From contig JANQJO010000055.1 in NCBI GenBank assembly GCA_028281605.1, positions 1 through 33,570 of the forward strand: a DNA stretch of 33,570 nt, written 5' to 3'. The translations under genes and the position numbers were made by a program. The stretch comes from Pseudomonadales bacterium (lineage in GTDB: Bacteria > Pseudomonadota > Gammaproteobacteria > Pseudomonadales > JANQJO01). Shown piece after piece: positions 33,323-33,570 of the stretch (position 1 is the first letter of the stretch; the number at the start of each line of letters is the position of its first letter). The notes beneath the pieces were generated by a model. That model was given only the letters and a program-made list of their open reading frames with translations. It did not search any database and was not told where the DNA came from.

Positions 33323-33570
33323 ATGCAGGTTATAGCAAAAAGATGTGCAGGTTTGGATGTCCATAAAATGTCTATTGTTGTCACTATTCTGATTAAACAA
33401 GAAGATGGTGAAATTATCTGTGATACAAAGACTTTTGGCACCTTTAAGCGTGACCGCCAAGAGCTTGCGTCATGGTTGTTAAAAAATGACATAGAGTTGT
33501 GTGTGATGGAGAGTACAAGTATTTTTTGGAAAAGCCCGATGAGTACACTTCGAAAGTCTGGTTTAAAAGT
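33323..33570 (+). CDS. IS110-family transposase, cut by the window end
   Basis: The first 82 codons, starting at ATG 33323 with AAAGG at 8 bases. CAGLDVHKMSIVVTIL at the N-terminus is the RuvC-like DEDD domain start of IS110/IS1111 transposases (first catalytic Asp in GLDVHK), and the following FGTFKRDRQELASWLLKN and VMESTSIFWK fit the same family. No lesion in the visible part, so it may be intact, in contrast to the other transposase genes in the window. Confidence 0.9.
   Translation, partial: MQVIAKRCAGLDVHKMSIVVTILIKQEDGEIICDTKTFGTFKRDRQELASWLLKNDIELCVMESTSIFWKSPMSTLRKSGLK

Noticed and set aside
1..33570. CRISPR array, tRNA or rRNA genes
   Set aside because: No regularly spaced direct repeats of CRISPR type and no cloverleaf or rRNA sequence that I can recognise on either strand.

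Overview
The window looks like chromosome of a host-associated, AT-rich gammaproteobacterium. The housekeeping genes (miaE, an lpxL-type acyltransferase, gatB, cysS, hisI, an OmpA-type lipoprotein, a DUF1289 protein) are gammaproteobacterial in type. They are interleaved with proteins typical of intracellular bacteria: an ankyrin-repeat protein, a 1054-residue kinase-like protein ending in a CaaX-type box, and several orphan proteins without recognisable enzymatic domains. Short palindromic repeats are scattered between genes and degraded transposases are present. A Legionellales-like organism (Coxiella/Rickettsiella/Diplorickettsia grade) is my guess; no rRNA or other decisive marker is present.

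Layout. 1-2130: two minus-strand envelope genes (OmpA-type lipoprotein, then an exported protein of unknown function), with a repeat and a possible terminator downstream. 2262-5968: a DUF1289 protein on plus, then on minus a Wzx-like flippase, an orphan protein and a family 2 glycosyltransferase. 6175-9339: the large plus-strand kinase-like protein, its stop codon fused to a transposase remnant. 9496-13832: a tight, overlapping minus-strand operon in the order ddhB (rfbG), ddhC (rfbH), a paratose/abequose synthase (rfbS/rfbJ type), tyv (rfbE). It encodes CDP-3,6-dideoxyhexose synthesis as far as CDP-tyvelose, minus the first enzyme, glucose-1-phosphate cytidylyltransferase. With the flippase and glycosyltransferase it forms most of an O-antigen locus. 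14109-15464: a secreted Pro/Glu-rich protein. 15465-16418: a long non-coding stretch with a near-perfect 101-bp palindromic element.

16419-21201: an operon of ankyrin protein, periplasmic adaptor and RND efflux pump. 21287-22231: an orphan acidic protein with a left-handed-beta-helix-like segment and a C-terminal membrane segment. 22416-23813: a glycosyltransferase fused to an FkbM-like methyltransferase domain. 23901-25745: hisI-cysS. 25970-27604: an orphan membrane protein. 27864-30890: miaE-lpxL-gatB, closely packed. 30878-33570: a decayed mobile region with a truncated IS66-like transposase, a decayed adenine methylase, small orphan genes, and the left end and first 82 codons of an IS110-type element running off the window.

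The most interesting signals are the CaaX-terminated kinase-like protein, the tyvelose-type O-antigen cassette in this background, and at least three families of short dispersed repeats. Two of those families form the last codons and stop codon of resident genes (the RND pump and cysS), and one keeps a conserved loop while its palindromic arms change from copy to copy.
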